24,053 nt of DNA from CAYOEJ01 sp964403015 (GTDB lineage: Bacteria; Actinomycetota; Actinomycetes; Actinomycetales; Actinomycetaceae). The notes under the pieces were generated by a model that had not been told where the DNA came from, did no database searches, and saw only the letters and a list, made by a program, of their open reading frames with translations. The translations under genes and the position numbers were made by a program. Positions 17,428 through 24,053 of the stretch are shown piece after piece (position 1 is the stretch's first letter; each line of letters begins with the position of its first letter). Location of the stretch: NCBI GenBank assembly GCA_964403015.1, contig CAYOEJ010000023.1:1-24053 (forward strand), given 5' to 3'.

Positions 17428-17803
17428 AATTCTTACCTTTTCCTCTGGATCGTCATTGACCGAGATCGTCGGCAATCTCGCGTCGGCGTTTTAGCGTCGG
17501 CGTATTGGCGCCAGCTTATCAGCGCTGACCGGTTCAAACATTGCTGTCGGGCAAGGTTCCTTGCCCAATTACTGACGCAAATTCGACCGCCGGCGATGAC
17601 CTCGCCAGCAAAATTCCAAATACTGCCCGTTTTGGGTATTTTGCATACCGAAAAGTGCTAGTTTTCGTAACCAATTGGTTTCAAATAGAGAAACTTACTC
17701 GATATCAAGATAAAAACCATGTAGTCTCCGGGGCACATGCACAAGTGCATCACCCATCCACGCCCTGCGGGCAAAGGCGCCCGCTGTATCCGTAAGGAGC
17801 ATC
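17428..17803. promoter_or_regulatory. Divergent putA-putP control region
   Basis: A 376-base gene-free region with an AT-rich middle (about 17600-17725). It holds three closely packed dyads: GGTAT-TTTGC-ATACC (17635-17649), CGAAAA-GTGCTAG-TTTTCG (17649-17667), and the perfect 12-bp palindrome AACCAATTGGTT (17669-17680). These are good candidate operators for a proline-responsive regulator serving both genes, but no regulator is encoded here. TTGGTT in the palindrome could act as a -35 for putP; I could not fix a single -10. Confidence 0.5.
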
Positions 17804-19402
17804 ATGAGCGAAACGACCTATCAGGTCATCTCGATGATTGTTTATTTCCTCGCGATGATCGCGATCGGCCTGTGGGCCTATAAACGTACAAGTTCTGTTG
17901 ACGATTACATGCTTGGTGGCCGTCAGCTCAATCCTGCAGTCGCCGCGCTTTCCGCCGGCGCCTCTGACATGTCAGGCTGGCTCCTCATGGGCCTTCCTGG
18001 CGCACTCTATGCTTCCGGACTCGTCGAGTTCTGGATTGCCATTGGCCTCACGGTCGGCGCATGGATTAACTGGAAGGTCGTAGCTCCGCGTCTGCGTTCC
18101 TACACCGAGGTATCCAACAACTCCATCACCGTGCCGTCATTCCTTGACTCACGCCTTCGCGACAAGACCCACGCGCTTCGCATCACCGCCGGCGTCATCA
18201 TTCTTTTCTACTTCACCTTCTACGTCTCGTCCGGCATGGTTGCGGGCGGAACGTTCTTCGAAGGCGCATTCGGCTTTGACTACCGTTGGGGCATGTTGAT
18301 CATTGCAGGCATCACGGTGTTTTACACGCTCGTGGGCGGATTCCTTGCGGTGTCCTACACGGACTTGATGCAGGGCATCATGATGGTGATGGCACTCGTG
18401 CTCGTGCCGCTCGTGGGCATCTTCGAGGCCGGCGGCTTTGGCGAAATGCTCGACAAGGTCGAAGCCGTCGATCCCGCTCTACTCGATCCGTTCGCAGGTG
18501 CGACTGCCATTGGCTTGATCTCTGCAGTTGCATGGGGCCTCGGCTACTTCGGACAGCCGCATATCATCGTCCGCTTCATGGCACTGCGTAACCCGCGAGA
18601 GGCCAAGTCGGCACGCCGCATTGGTATCGGCTGGATGGCCCTGTCCGTCGTGGGAGCCCTCGGCACCGCAATGGTTGGCATTGCCATTCTCGGCCATGAC
18701 AGCCCGCAGCTGCCCAACCCCGAGCAGGTATTCATCGTGATGGGCCAGATCCTGTTCCACCCGCTCATCGCCGGATTCATGCTCGCAGCTATCCTTGCCG
18801 CGATCATGTCCACGATCTCATCCCAGCTTCTCGTGTCTTCCTCGGCACTTATCGAGGACGTCTACATGACGTTCACAAAGAAGCGTCTCTCGCGCAAGAC
18901 CGGCATGATGCTGTCCCGCGCCTCGGTCACCGCCATTGCGATCCTCGCTGCAATCCTCGCCATCAACCCGTCGGATACGATCCTTAACCTCGTGGCCTTC
19001 GCGTGGGCTGGTTTCGGCGCAGCATTCGGCCCAACCATTATCCTTGCCCTCTTCTGGCGCAAGCTCACCGCTTCCGGCGCTCTTGCTGGCATGATCGTTG
19101 GCGCAATCACGGTTGCGGTGTGGGGCAATATTGACGGCGGCATCTTCGATCTTTACGAGATCGTGCCCGGCTTCATCTTCAACCTCATCGTGGCTATCGC
19201 AGTCTCGCTCATGACGTACAAGCCCAACCCGGTAATCCAGACCGAGTTTGAGGCAGCGGCAACTCTCGCGCGCGACTGGTCGCAAAAGACCGAGCAGTCC
19301 GCTCGAGTCGAGTCCGTGATTCGCGATTCCCACGACGGCTACATCCCACGCTCGGCAACGCTTGTTGACGACGACGGTGGTGAGATCGAGCTGCCCAAGT
19401 AA
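17804..19402 (+). CDS. putP: Sodium/proline symporter
   Basis: A 532-residue solute:sodium symporter (SSS family) with about 13 membrane helices, importing proline with Na+. The opening helix is followed by SSVDDYMLGGRQLNPAVAALSAGASDMSGWLLMGLPGALYASG, the highly conserved PutP block that includes Na+ and proline site residues. GWALSV- and FGQPHIIVRFMA-type segments follow near 248-260. A hydrophilic C-terminal tail of about 60 residues is cytoplasmic. AAGGAG lies six bases before the ATG. Divergent from putA, it forms the usual proline uptake and oxidation module. A hairpin follows directly after the stop. Confidence 0.95.
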   Translation: MSETTYQVISMIVYFLAMIAIGLWAYKRTSSVDDYMLGGRQLNPAVAALSAGASDMSGWLLMGLPGALYASGLVEFWIAIGLTVGAWINWKVVAPRLRSYTEVSNNSITVPSFLDSRLRDKTHALRITAGVIILFYFTFYVSSGMVAGGTFFEGAFGFDYRWGMLIIAGITVFYTLVGGFLAVSYTDLMQGIMMVMALVLVPLVGIFEAGGFGEMLDKVEAVDPALLDPFAGATAIGLISAVAWGLGYFGQPHIIVRFMALRNPREAKSARRIGIGWMALSVVGALGTAMVGIAILGHDSPQLPNPEQVFIVMGQILFHPLIAGFMLAAILAAIMSTISSQLLVSSSALIEDVYMTFTKKRLSRKTGMMLSRASVTAIAILAAILAINPSDTILNLVAFAWAGFGAAFGPTIILALFWRKLTASGALAGMIVGAITVAVWGNIDGGIFDLYEIVPGFIFNLIVAIAVSLMTYKPNPVIQTEFEAAATLARDWSQKTEQSARVESVIRDSHDGYIPRSATLVDDDGGEIELPK

Positions 19403-19453
19403 GGTGTCGGCTCGCTCCAGCGGGCCGACACCCACGGGTACGTCGTCGTACCC
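19403..19453 (+). terminator. Tandem hairpins after putP, likely terminator
   Basis: Directly after the stop codon, GGTGTCGGCTCGCT pairs with AGCGGGCCGACACC (19403-19432) as a 14-bp stem with one G-T pair and a two-base loop. A second perfect hairpin, GGGTACG-TCGT-CGTACCC, follows at 19436-19453. No U-tract is present. The second hairpin lies inside the 55-base sequence duplicated around the scaffold gap. Confidence 0.65.
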
Positions 19454-19485
19454 AACTGTCCATATTCAAGCACTACCCCGCTATA

Positions 19486-19585
19486 NNNNNNNNNNNNNNN
19501 NNNNNNNNNNNNNNNNNNNNNNNNNNNNNNNNNNNNNNNNNNNNNNNNNNNNNNNNNNNNNNNNNNNNNNNNNNNNNNNNNNNNN
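19486..19585. other. Scaffold gap of 100 N between putP and the TRAP operon
   Basis: Exactly 100 N with identical 55-base flanks (19431-19485 and 19586-19640), the same overlap length as at the first gap. This suggests contig ends that overlap and were not merged. The 401-base stretch 19403-19803 thus holds the putP hairpins, this gap, and the promoter and leader of the TRAP operon. Confidence 0.93.
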
Positions 19586-19676
19586 CCCACGGGTACGTCG
19601 TCGTACCCAACTGTCCATATTCAAGCACTACCCCGCTATAGCATTTGATGTTAGAGCGGTCACGCCCGATCAATAA

Positions 19677-19740
19677 TCAATCTTTCAAGTAGATTGACAC
19701 CCAACAGATTCTGTTGCTACCGTCACATTTGCACCGTGAC
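19677..19740 (+). promoter_or_regulatory. Promoter with operator-like repeats for the TRAP operon
   Basis: A perfect -35 TTGACA (19694-19699), 18-base spacer, and extended -10 TGC-TACCGT (-10 at 19718-19723). Predicted start is near 19730, with a leader of about 74 bases. Inverted repeat TCAATCT-TTCAAGT-AGATTGA (19677-19697) covers the -35. CAACAG-ATT-CTGTTG (19702-19716) fills the spacer. GTCAC/GTGAC (19722-19726, 19736-19740) flanks the start. The layout is that of a repressed promoter. A six-bp hairpin GAGAGC/GCTCTC (19765-19782) lies in the leader before AGGAG. Confidence 0.72.
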
Positions 19741-19803
19741 GAAAGTCCCGCCCGCACATAAGACGAGAGCAATGAAGCTCTCAGTTACAACTAGGAGACC
19801 AAT

Positions 19804-20814
19804 ATGCGCCTTCGTTCCACCTTCGCGGTTCTTGCCGCGGCATCCCTCGCACTGACCGCTTGTTCATCCGATACGGACGACGCCGATAACACCGACGCCG
19901 GAAATGGCGGCGGCGACGGTGAGGTAACGGAAGTCGATATCGACTTCGTGACCATCGCCGCAGGTGGAACATCCGGTCCTTACTACCAGATCGGCGCGAC
20001 CATGTCGCAGGTTCTTGCTGATGAACTCGGTACCGACGCCTCCGTGCAGTCCACCGGCGCATCGGTGGAGAACATCGATCTCATCACCTCTGGCCGCGCC
20101 GAGATCGCGTTCGTCATGGGCGACGCCACCCGTCAGGCAGTTGAAGGCACCGGGCCATTCGAGGGCAAGGAGGCTCTCGCAGATCTCCAAGCAATCACCG
20201 CCCTCTACCCGAACTACGTCCAGATTGTGACCGTGGAATCATCCGGCATCAAGTCGGTTGAGGACATGCGTGGCAAGCGCGTTGGCGTTGGCGATCAGAA
20301 CTCGGGTGTTGAGCTCAATGCACAGATGATCCTCGAGGCTCATGACATGACGTATGACGACATCACGGAGGACTACCTGTCCTACGCAGACGCCATTGAC
20401 CAGATGAAGAACGGTCAGGTTGATGCCGCATTCGTCACCTCAGGCCTTCCAAACGCATCGATTCTTGACCTTGCAACATCCGATGATGTGGTCATCATCC
20501 CGATCGAGGGCGCAGGAATGGAAAAGCTCCTTGAGCTCTACCCCTTCTTCAACGAGAACTCCGTTCCGGCTGACACCTACGGAAACGCTGAAGATGTTCC
20601 CACCGCATCGATCATGAACCAGCTTCTGGTTTCGCCAGACCTGAGCGATGACGAGGTTTACACGATTACGAAGGCTCTCTTCGAGAACCTCGATAAGATC
20701 CACGCCTCGCACCAGGCGGCTGCAGGAATCACTCTCGAGTCCGTGGAAGAGGGACTGGTTGTTGATCTCCAGCCCGGCGCAAAGCGCTACTACGATGAGG
20801 CTGAAGGAAACTAA
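19804..20814 (+). CDS. TAXI-family TRAP transporter substrate-binding lipoprotein
   Basis: A 336-residue exported lipoprotein, the extracytoplasmic receptor of a TRAP transporter. The signal peptide ends in LTAC with lipidated Cys20, then an acidic/Gly-rich linker (to about 40). The mature domain opens with FVTIAAGGTSGPYYQIGATM, the phrase that defines the TAXI subfamily. It continues with TGASVENIDLITSGRAEIAFVMGD, and GVGDQNSGVELNAQMIL near 165. AGGAG precedes the ATG. It is first in an operon with a DUF1850 gene and a fused permease. TAXI substrates are mostly uncharacterised, although some relatives handle glutamate or other dicarboxylates, so the ligand is left open. Confidence 0.94.
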   Translation: MRLRSTFAVLAAASLALTACSSDTDDADNTDAGNGGGDGEVTEVDIDFVTIAAGGTSGPYYQIGATMSQVLADELGTDASVQSTGASVENIDLITSGRAEIAFVMGDATRQAVEGTGPFEGKEALADLQAITALYPNYVQIVTVESSGIKSVEDMRGKRVGVGDQNSGVELNAQMILEAHDMTYDDITEDYLSYADAIDQMKNGQVDAAFVTSGLPNASILDLATSDDVVIIPIEGAGMEKLLELYPFFNENSVPADTYGNAEDVPTASIMNQLLVSPDLSDDEVYTITKALFENLDKIHASHQAAAGITLESVEEGLVVDLQPGAKRYYDEAEGN

Positions 20815-21259
20815 ACATGGGGCGCTCGCTGCAGCATTCGTTGCGGCGAGCGCACTTTGCGCCTGCTCCTCCCAAGACGCACAGATTGTCGTAAGTAATC
20901 AAGAATCGGGCGAGGTCTACTACACCGCGCCCGCCACAGATGGCACGAAGATCGAACTGTCTTGGATTCACTCAATTGAAAAAGAGCCCTGGATCGAAAT
21001 CTACGAGATAGACGAGGGCAAGCTCTTTCTTCAGGAAATTATCTTGGAAGGGTACGGGGCCGGAGTCCCGTCCGATCCCGGCGGAGTGACCACCATCGAG
21101 GACGGCGTCATCCACACGCGGGATATCCATAGAGAACTCCCAGAACTTCGTTGGGTTCACTCCCACAACACTTCGCACACACTCGTCGTCGGCGATCATA
21201 CGATTTCCACGGGCGACATCGAACACCACGCTTTCGTGGAACTATCCGTAGAGGACTAG
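20795..21259 (+). CDS. DUF1850 lipoprotein of the TRAP operon
   Basis: A 154-residue probable lipoprotein. MRLKETKHGALAAAFVAASALCAC is a short signal peptide with a somewhat unusual lipobox LCAC (Cys24). The body carries the DUF1850 pattern IELSWIHSIEKEPWIEIYEI and GYGAGVPSDPGG, where the W-x-HS-x-E-x-PW core is diagnostic. Such proteins recur beside TAXI-type TRAP genes, but their role is not established to my knowledge. I start at 20795, inside the last 20 bases of the receptor gene. No clear ribosome-binding site precedes it, so translation is probably coupled. A longer frame from 20648 lies wholly inside the receptor gene and is rejected. Confidence 0.85.
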   Translation: MRLKETKHGALAAAFVAASALCACSSQDAQIVVSNQESGEVYYTAPATDGTKIELSWIHSIEKEPWIEIYEIDEGKLFLQEIILEGYGAGVPSDPGGVTTIEDGVIHTRDIHRELPELRWVHSHNTSHTLVVGDHTISTGDIEHHAFVELSVED

Positions 21260-21262
21260 CGC

Positions 21263-23350
21263 ATGGTCAAAATGCCATTTGGCCGAGGAACCCAATCGAC
21301 CGGTTCCTCCGCCGCGAATAACGAAGAAACAGCGCGCCACTCGCGCACCGAGCACGAACACCACACATCCGAAGAACCGGTGGAGCTTGTCGATATCAGT
21401 GTTGATACCGACGAAGATCCCGAGGCAAAGGCGCAGGAAATTCTCGAGGAGTACGACCGCGAGTCGCGCGTTCGAGACATTAAGTTCAAACCTGTCGCTA
21501 TCGGCATCACTGTTCTGGCGATCATCATATCCCTGTACCACATGTACACCGCCTACTTCGGCACTCCCCCGATCCGTATCCACCGTGCATTCCACGTTTC
21601 TGGCATGCTGATTTTGGCCTTCGCGATTTATCCCGCAATGCGCCGGGCAAGCCGTTCCCGGATCGCGATCTACGACTGGGTGCTCATCGTGTTGGCCGCC
21701 TACACCGGCTTCTATATGTGGATGGAGCATGACGACCTGCTCATGCGCTCCTCACAGCCCGAGACCATGGACTACGTGGTGGCTGCCATTTTGGTGTTCC
21801 TCGTTATTGAGGCTGCCCGACGGCTCACTGGTTGGGCGCTCCCGATCCTTGGAATCTTGGCGTTGATATATGCGACCGTGGGGCGCGAACTTCCCGGAAC
21901 ATTCCGCCATCGCGGGTACCCGCTGGAAGACACGATCGCCAACCTCTACATGTCCGTGGAAGGCATCTACGGCACAGCAATTGGCGTTTCGGCCTCGTAC
22001 ATCTTCCTCTTTGTCCTCTTCGGCGCGGTTCTTCAGCGTTCTGGAATGGGACAGTTCTTTAACGACATCGCGCTCGCTCTTGCCGGCGAAACGCGGGGCG
22101 GCCCCGCAAAGGTTGCCGTTATCGCCTCCGGTTTCTTGGGCTCCATTAACGGCGCGGCCGTCGCGAACGTGGTAACCACTGGTGCGTTCACCATCCCGCT
22201 CATGAAAAAGGTGGGTTACAACGCCCGGTTCGCCGGAGCCGTTGAAGCAACCGCATCCGTGGGTGGTCAGATCCTCCCACCGATTATGGGCGCATCGGCC
22301 TTCATCATGGCTGAAACCCTGGGACTGCCCTACCAGACCATCGCCATCGCGGCGATCATCCCTGCACTGCTCTACTACTTGGGCATCCTCGCCCAGGTCC
22401 ACCTTCGCGCTACCAAGCGCGGCCTGAAAGGCATTTCGCGCGAGAACCTTCCGCTGGTTCGTGACGTCATGAAGGAACGCGGTCACCTCGTGATTCCGCT
22501 TATCTTCCTCCTGTACATGCTGTTCTTCTCGGGACGCACCGTTCTGTTCTCAGCACTGCTCACGATCATCGTTTCGATCATCGTGGCTCAGTCCCGCAAA
22601 ACAACCCGCATGGGTGTGGACGACATTCTCGGTTCCCTTGCAGACGGCGCCAAGACCGCGGTTTCCACAGCGATTGCCTGTGCCGCCGTCGGCATCATCG
22701 TTGGCGTTGTGACCCGCACGGGCTTTGCCGTCAACCTTGCGAACGCCATCGTTTCGATTGGTGCTGGCAGCCTGTTGCTCTCACTCATGCTCACCATGGT
22801 TGCTTCAATCATTTTGGGCATGGGTCTGCCGTCGATTCCGACCTACATCATCACAGCTACCATGGCCGCACCGGCACTCGTGGAGCTTGGTGTAGAACCT
22901 CTCGTTGCTCACATGTTCGTGTTCTACTTTGGACTGTTTGCGAATATAACACCGCCGGTCGCGCTCGCATCTTTCGCCGCGGCCGGTATCTCCGGAGCAG
23001 ATCCAATGAAGACGGGCGTGCAGTCCATGAAGCTCGCACTTGCTGGCTACGTGATCCCTTACCTCTTCGTGTTCTCCCCTGCGATGCTTCTCCAGAACGT
23101 CACGTTCCTCGAAGCAGCGCAGGTGACAGCCACGGGTGCAGTCGGTGTTCTCATGCTCTCGGTTGCGGTGGAAGGCCACCTGTGGGTAGACGTTCCGTGG
23201 TGGCGCCGTATCGGATTCGGCGTAGGCGCGGTCATGATGATGTCACCCGATATGGTTACGGACCTCATCGGCATAGGCATCGTGGTTACCATGTTCACGC
23301 TGCAGGCCTTTGCTGCCAAACGCGAAGGCGTGCACCTGCGGCACTTCTAG
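21263..23350 (+). CDS. TRAP transporter fused permease (DctQM type)
   Basis: A 695-residue membrane protein joining the small (DctQ) and large (DctM) TRAP subunits in one chain. After a charged N-terminal region of about 75 residues come four or so DctQ-like helices (about 75-180). The DctM part follows, with the diagnostic SGFLGSINGAAVANVVTTGA, VEATASVGGQILPPIMGA and GMGLPSIPTYI blocks. The last two hold the likely Na+ and substrate loops. The start follows the DUF1850 stop by three bases with GAGGA upstream. It is the last gene of the operon. It should drive ion-gradient-coupled uptake of whatever the receptor binds. Confidence 0.94.
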   Translation: MVKMPFGRGTQSTGSSAANNEETARHSRTEHEHHTSEEPVELVDISVDTDEDPEAKAQEILEEYDRESRVRDIKFKPVAIGITVLAIIISLYHMYTAYFGTPPIRIHRAFHVSGMLILAFAIYPAMRRASRSRIAIYDWVLIVLAAYTGFYMWMEHDDLLMRSSQPETMDYVVAAILVFLVIEAARRLTGWALPILGILALIYATVGRELPGTFRHRGYPLEDTIANLYMSVEGIYGTAIGVSASYIFLFVLFGAVLQRSGMGQFFNDIALALAGETRGGPAKVAVIASGFLGSINGAAVANVVTTGAFTIPLMKKVGYNARFAGAVEATASVGGQILPPIMGASAFIMAETLGLPYQTIAIAAIIPALLYYLGILAQVHLRATKRGLKGISRENLPLVRDVMKERGHLVIPLIFLLYMLFFSGRTVLFSALLTIIVSIIVAQSRKTTRMGVDDILGSLADGAKTAVSTAIACAAVGIIVGVVTRTGFAVNLANAIVSIGAGSLLLSLMLTMVASIILGMGLPSIPTYIITATMAAPALVELGVEPLVAHMFVFYFGLFANITPPVALASFAAAGISGADPMKTGVQSMKLALAGYVIPYLFVFSPAMLLQNVTFLEAAQVTATGAVGVLMLSVAVEGHLWVDVPWWRRIGFGVGAVMMMSPDMVTDLIGIGIVVTMFTLQAFAAKREGVHLRHF

Positions 23351-23370
23351 CTAAGCGCACGTAGTTGAAC

Positions 23371-23405
23371 GAAGCGGGCCGGACTCAAAAAGTCCGGCCC
23401 GCTTC
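23371..23405 (+). terminator. Hairpin after the TRAP operon
   Basis: A perfect 15-bp stem (23371-23385 with 23391-23405) with loop CAAAA, 20 bases after the permease stop. The arm is GAAGCGGGCCGGACT. There is no U-tract (ACATC follows), so it is a terminator by position and stability rather than by a classical tail. Confidence 0.65.
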
Positions 23406-23475
23406 ACATCGGAAATGACCCGGCAGCAGTTGGTTTGATGTCTGTAACACCAGAGCCTAGGGCTCGCACGTGGGC

Positions 23476-23487
23476 TAGTTTGGATTC
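23476..23487 (+). promoter_or_regulatory. Possible leaderless promoter of the glycerate kinase gene
   Basis: TAGTTT (23476-23481) fits TANNNT and ends six bases before the ATG, which has no ribosome-binding site, so the mRNA may start at the ATG. No strong -35 is seen. An alternative is TTGATG (23435-23440) with TAGGGC (23458-23463). Confidence 0.4.
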
Positions 23488-24053
23488 ATGAAGTTCATCT
23501 GCGCACCCGACTCATTCAAGGAATCCATGACGGCCGCCGAAGCAGCAGCAGCCATGGCACGCGGCGTCAAGTCGGTCTACCCCGATGCCACATGCGTGGA
23601 GGTTCCACTCGCCGACGGCGGTGAGGGCTTCGCGCGCATGCTCACCAACGCACGTGGAGGTGAACTCCACCAATTCCCCGTCCAAGATGCTCTCGGCCGA
23701 ACGACCGAAGCCACCCTAGGCTTCGTACCGGACGAGAACCTCGCGATCATCGACGTCGCTCAAGCCGTGGGACTCGACCTCATCGATCCCGACGATCGCG
23801 ACATCCGCGCAGCCCACTCTTTCGGCGTTGGCCAGCTCATCAATAACGCACTCGATCTTGGCGCGAGCAGCATCCTAATTGGGCTGGGCGGCTCAGCGAC
23901 GAACGACGCCGGGGCCGGCATGCTCATCGCACTCGGAGCAAGGTTTCTTGATGACGACGACGAACCACTAGACGGCTCCCCGGCCTCGCTAGAACAGCTT
24001 AAGTCACTGGACCTTACAGGCTTGGACAAACGTCTAGGCGATATACAGATCAT
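23488..24053 (+). CDS. Glycerate kinase, 3' end beyond the window
   Basis: The first 188 complete codons of a GlxK/GarK-type glycerate kinase, which phosphorylates D-glycerate with ATP for entry into lower glycolysis. The N-terminus MKFICAPDSFKESMTAAEAA is the family hallmark, followed by PLADGGEGF near 42 and GLGGSATNDAGAGM near 131-144, the glycine-rich motif expected of this fold. The frame stays open to the right edge, so about half the usual length (roughly 370-380) is outside. It is separated from the TRAP operon by a strong hairpin. It is tempting to link glycerate metabolism with the TRAP importer, but nothing in the sequence proves it. Confidence 0.94.
   Translation, partial: MKFICAPDSFKESMTAAEAAAAMARGVKSVYPDATCVEVPLADGGEGFARMLTNARGGELHQFPVQDALGRTTEATLGFVPDENLAIIDVAQAVGLDLIDPDDRDIRAAHSFGVGQLINNALDLGASSILIGLGGSATNDAGAGMLIALGARFLDDDDEPLDGSPASLEQLKSLDLTGLDKRLGDIQI

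Noticed and set aside
20648..20794. N-terminal extension of the DUF1850 ORF
   Set aside because: It lies in another frame of the receptor gene, is Arg/Ser-rich shadow sequence, and would bury the lipoprotein signal peptide.
21752..22486. A 244-codon minus-strand frame inside the TRAP permease gene
   Set aside because: The overlapping plus-strand frame has clear TRAP motifs; the antisense product is only His/Arg/Gly-rich low-information sequence.

Overview
The window looks like a chromosomal segment from an actinobacterium, and gene content points loosely towards an Actinomycetaceae-like organism. The support is moderately GC-rich coding with C/G-rich third positions, a KMGKS-type leucyl-tRNA synthetase, a vitamin K epoxide reductase-type thiol oxidase, a bifunctional PutA without a DNA-binding domain, and possible leaderless starts. 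No rRNA, tRNA, CRISPR array, phage gene or transposase was seen. Genus and species cannot be fixed from the sequence alone. Two runs of exactly 100 N mark scaffold joins.

Layout. Minus strand 16-4008: an aldose 1-epimerase-like gene and leuS. Plus strand 4119-4556: a HIT-family gene, probably leaderless, convergent with a minus-strand operon (HAD-IIB phosphatase, small unknown protein, VKOR oxidase; 4607-6311). A DUF4282 membrane protein with a Q/G/Y-rich tail lies upstream on the minus strand (6476-7084). Plus strand 7272-10219: an AI-2E-family membrane protein with 24-bp coding repeats, deoD and an MntR-type regulator. A pair of unrecognised small minus-strand ORFs (10318-10715) sits in front of a plus-strand methionine importer operon metN-metI-metQ (10854-13794). 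That operon is preceded by a clear SAM-clan riboswitch whose P1 helix overlaps the metN ribosome-binding site. The proline module follows: putA (minus) convergent with metQ, and putP (plus) divergent from putA. The last complete unit is a TAXI-type TRAP transporter operon (binding lipoprotein, DUF1850 lipoprotein, fused DctQM permease; 19804-23350). It has a strong promoter overlaid with two inverted repeats. A glycerate kinase gene runs off the right edge.

How it works together. Most of the window is nutrient uptake and catabolism: methionine import under SAM control, proline import and oxidation to glutamate, nucleoside phosphorolysis, an unidentified TRAP substrate, and glycerate phosphorylation. 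Housekeeping leuS and an envelope disulfide-forming VKOR are also present. I found no convincing new defence or mobile system. The best leads are the P4-less SAM riboswitch with apparent translational control, the operator-like repeats in the TRAP promoter, the unknown small-ORF pair at 10318-10766, and the tandem duplication of the 3' end of the VKOR gene including its stop codon.
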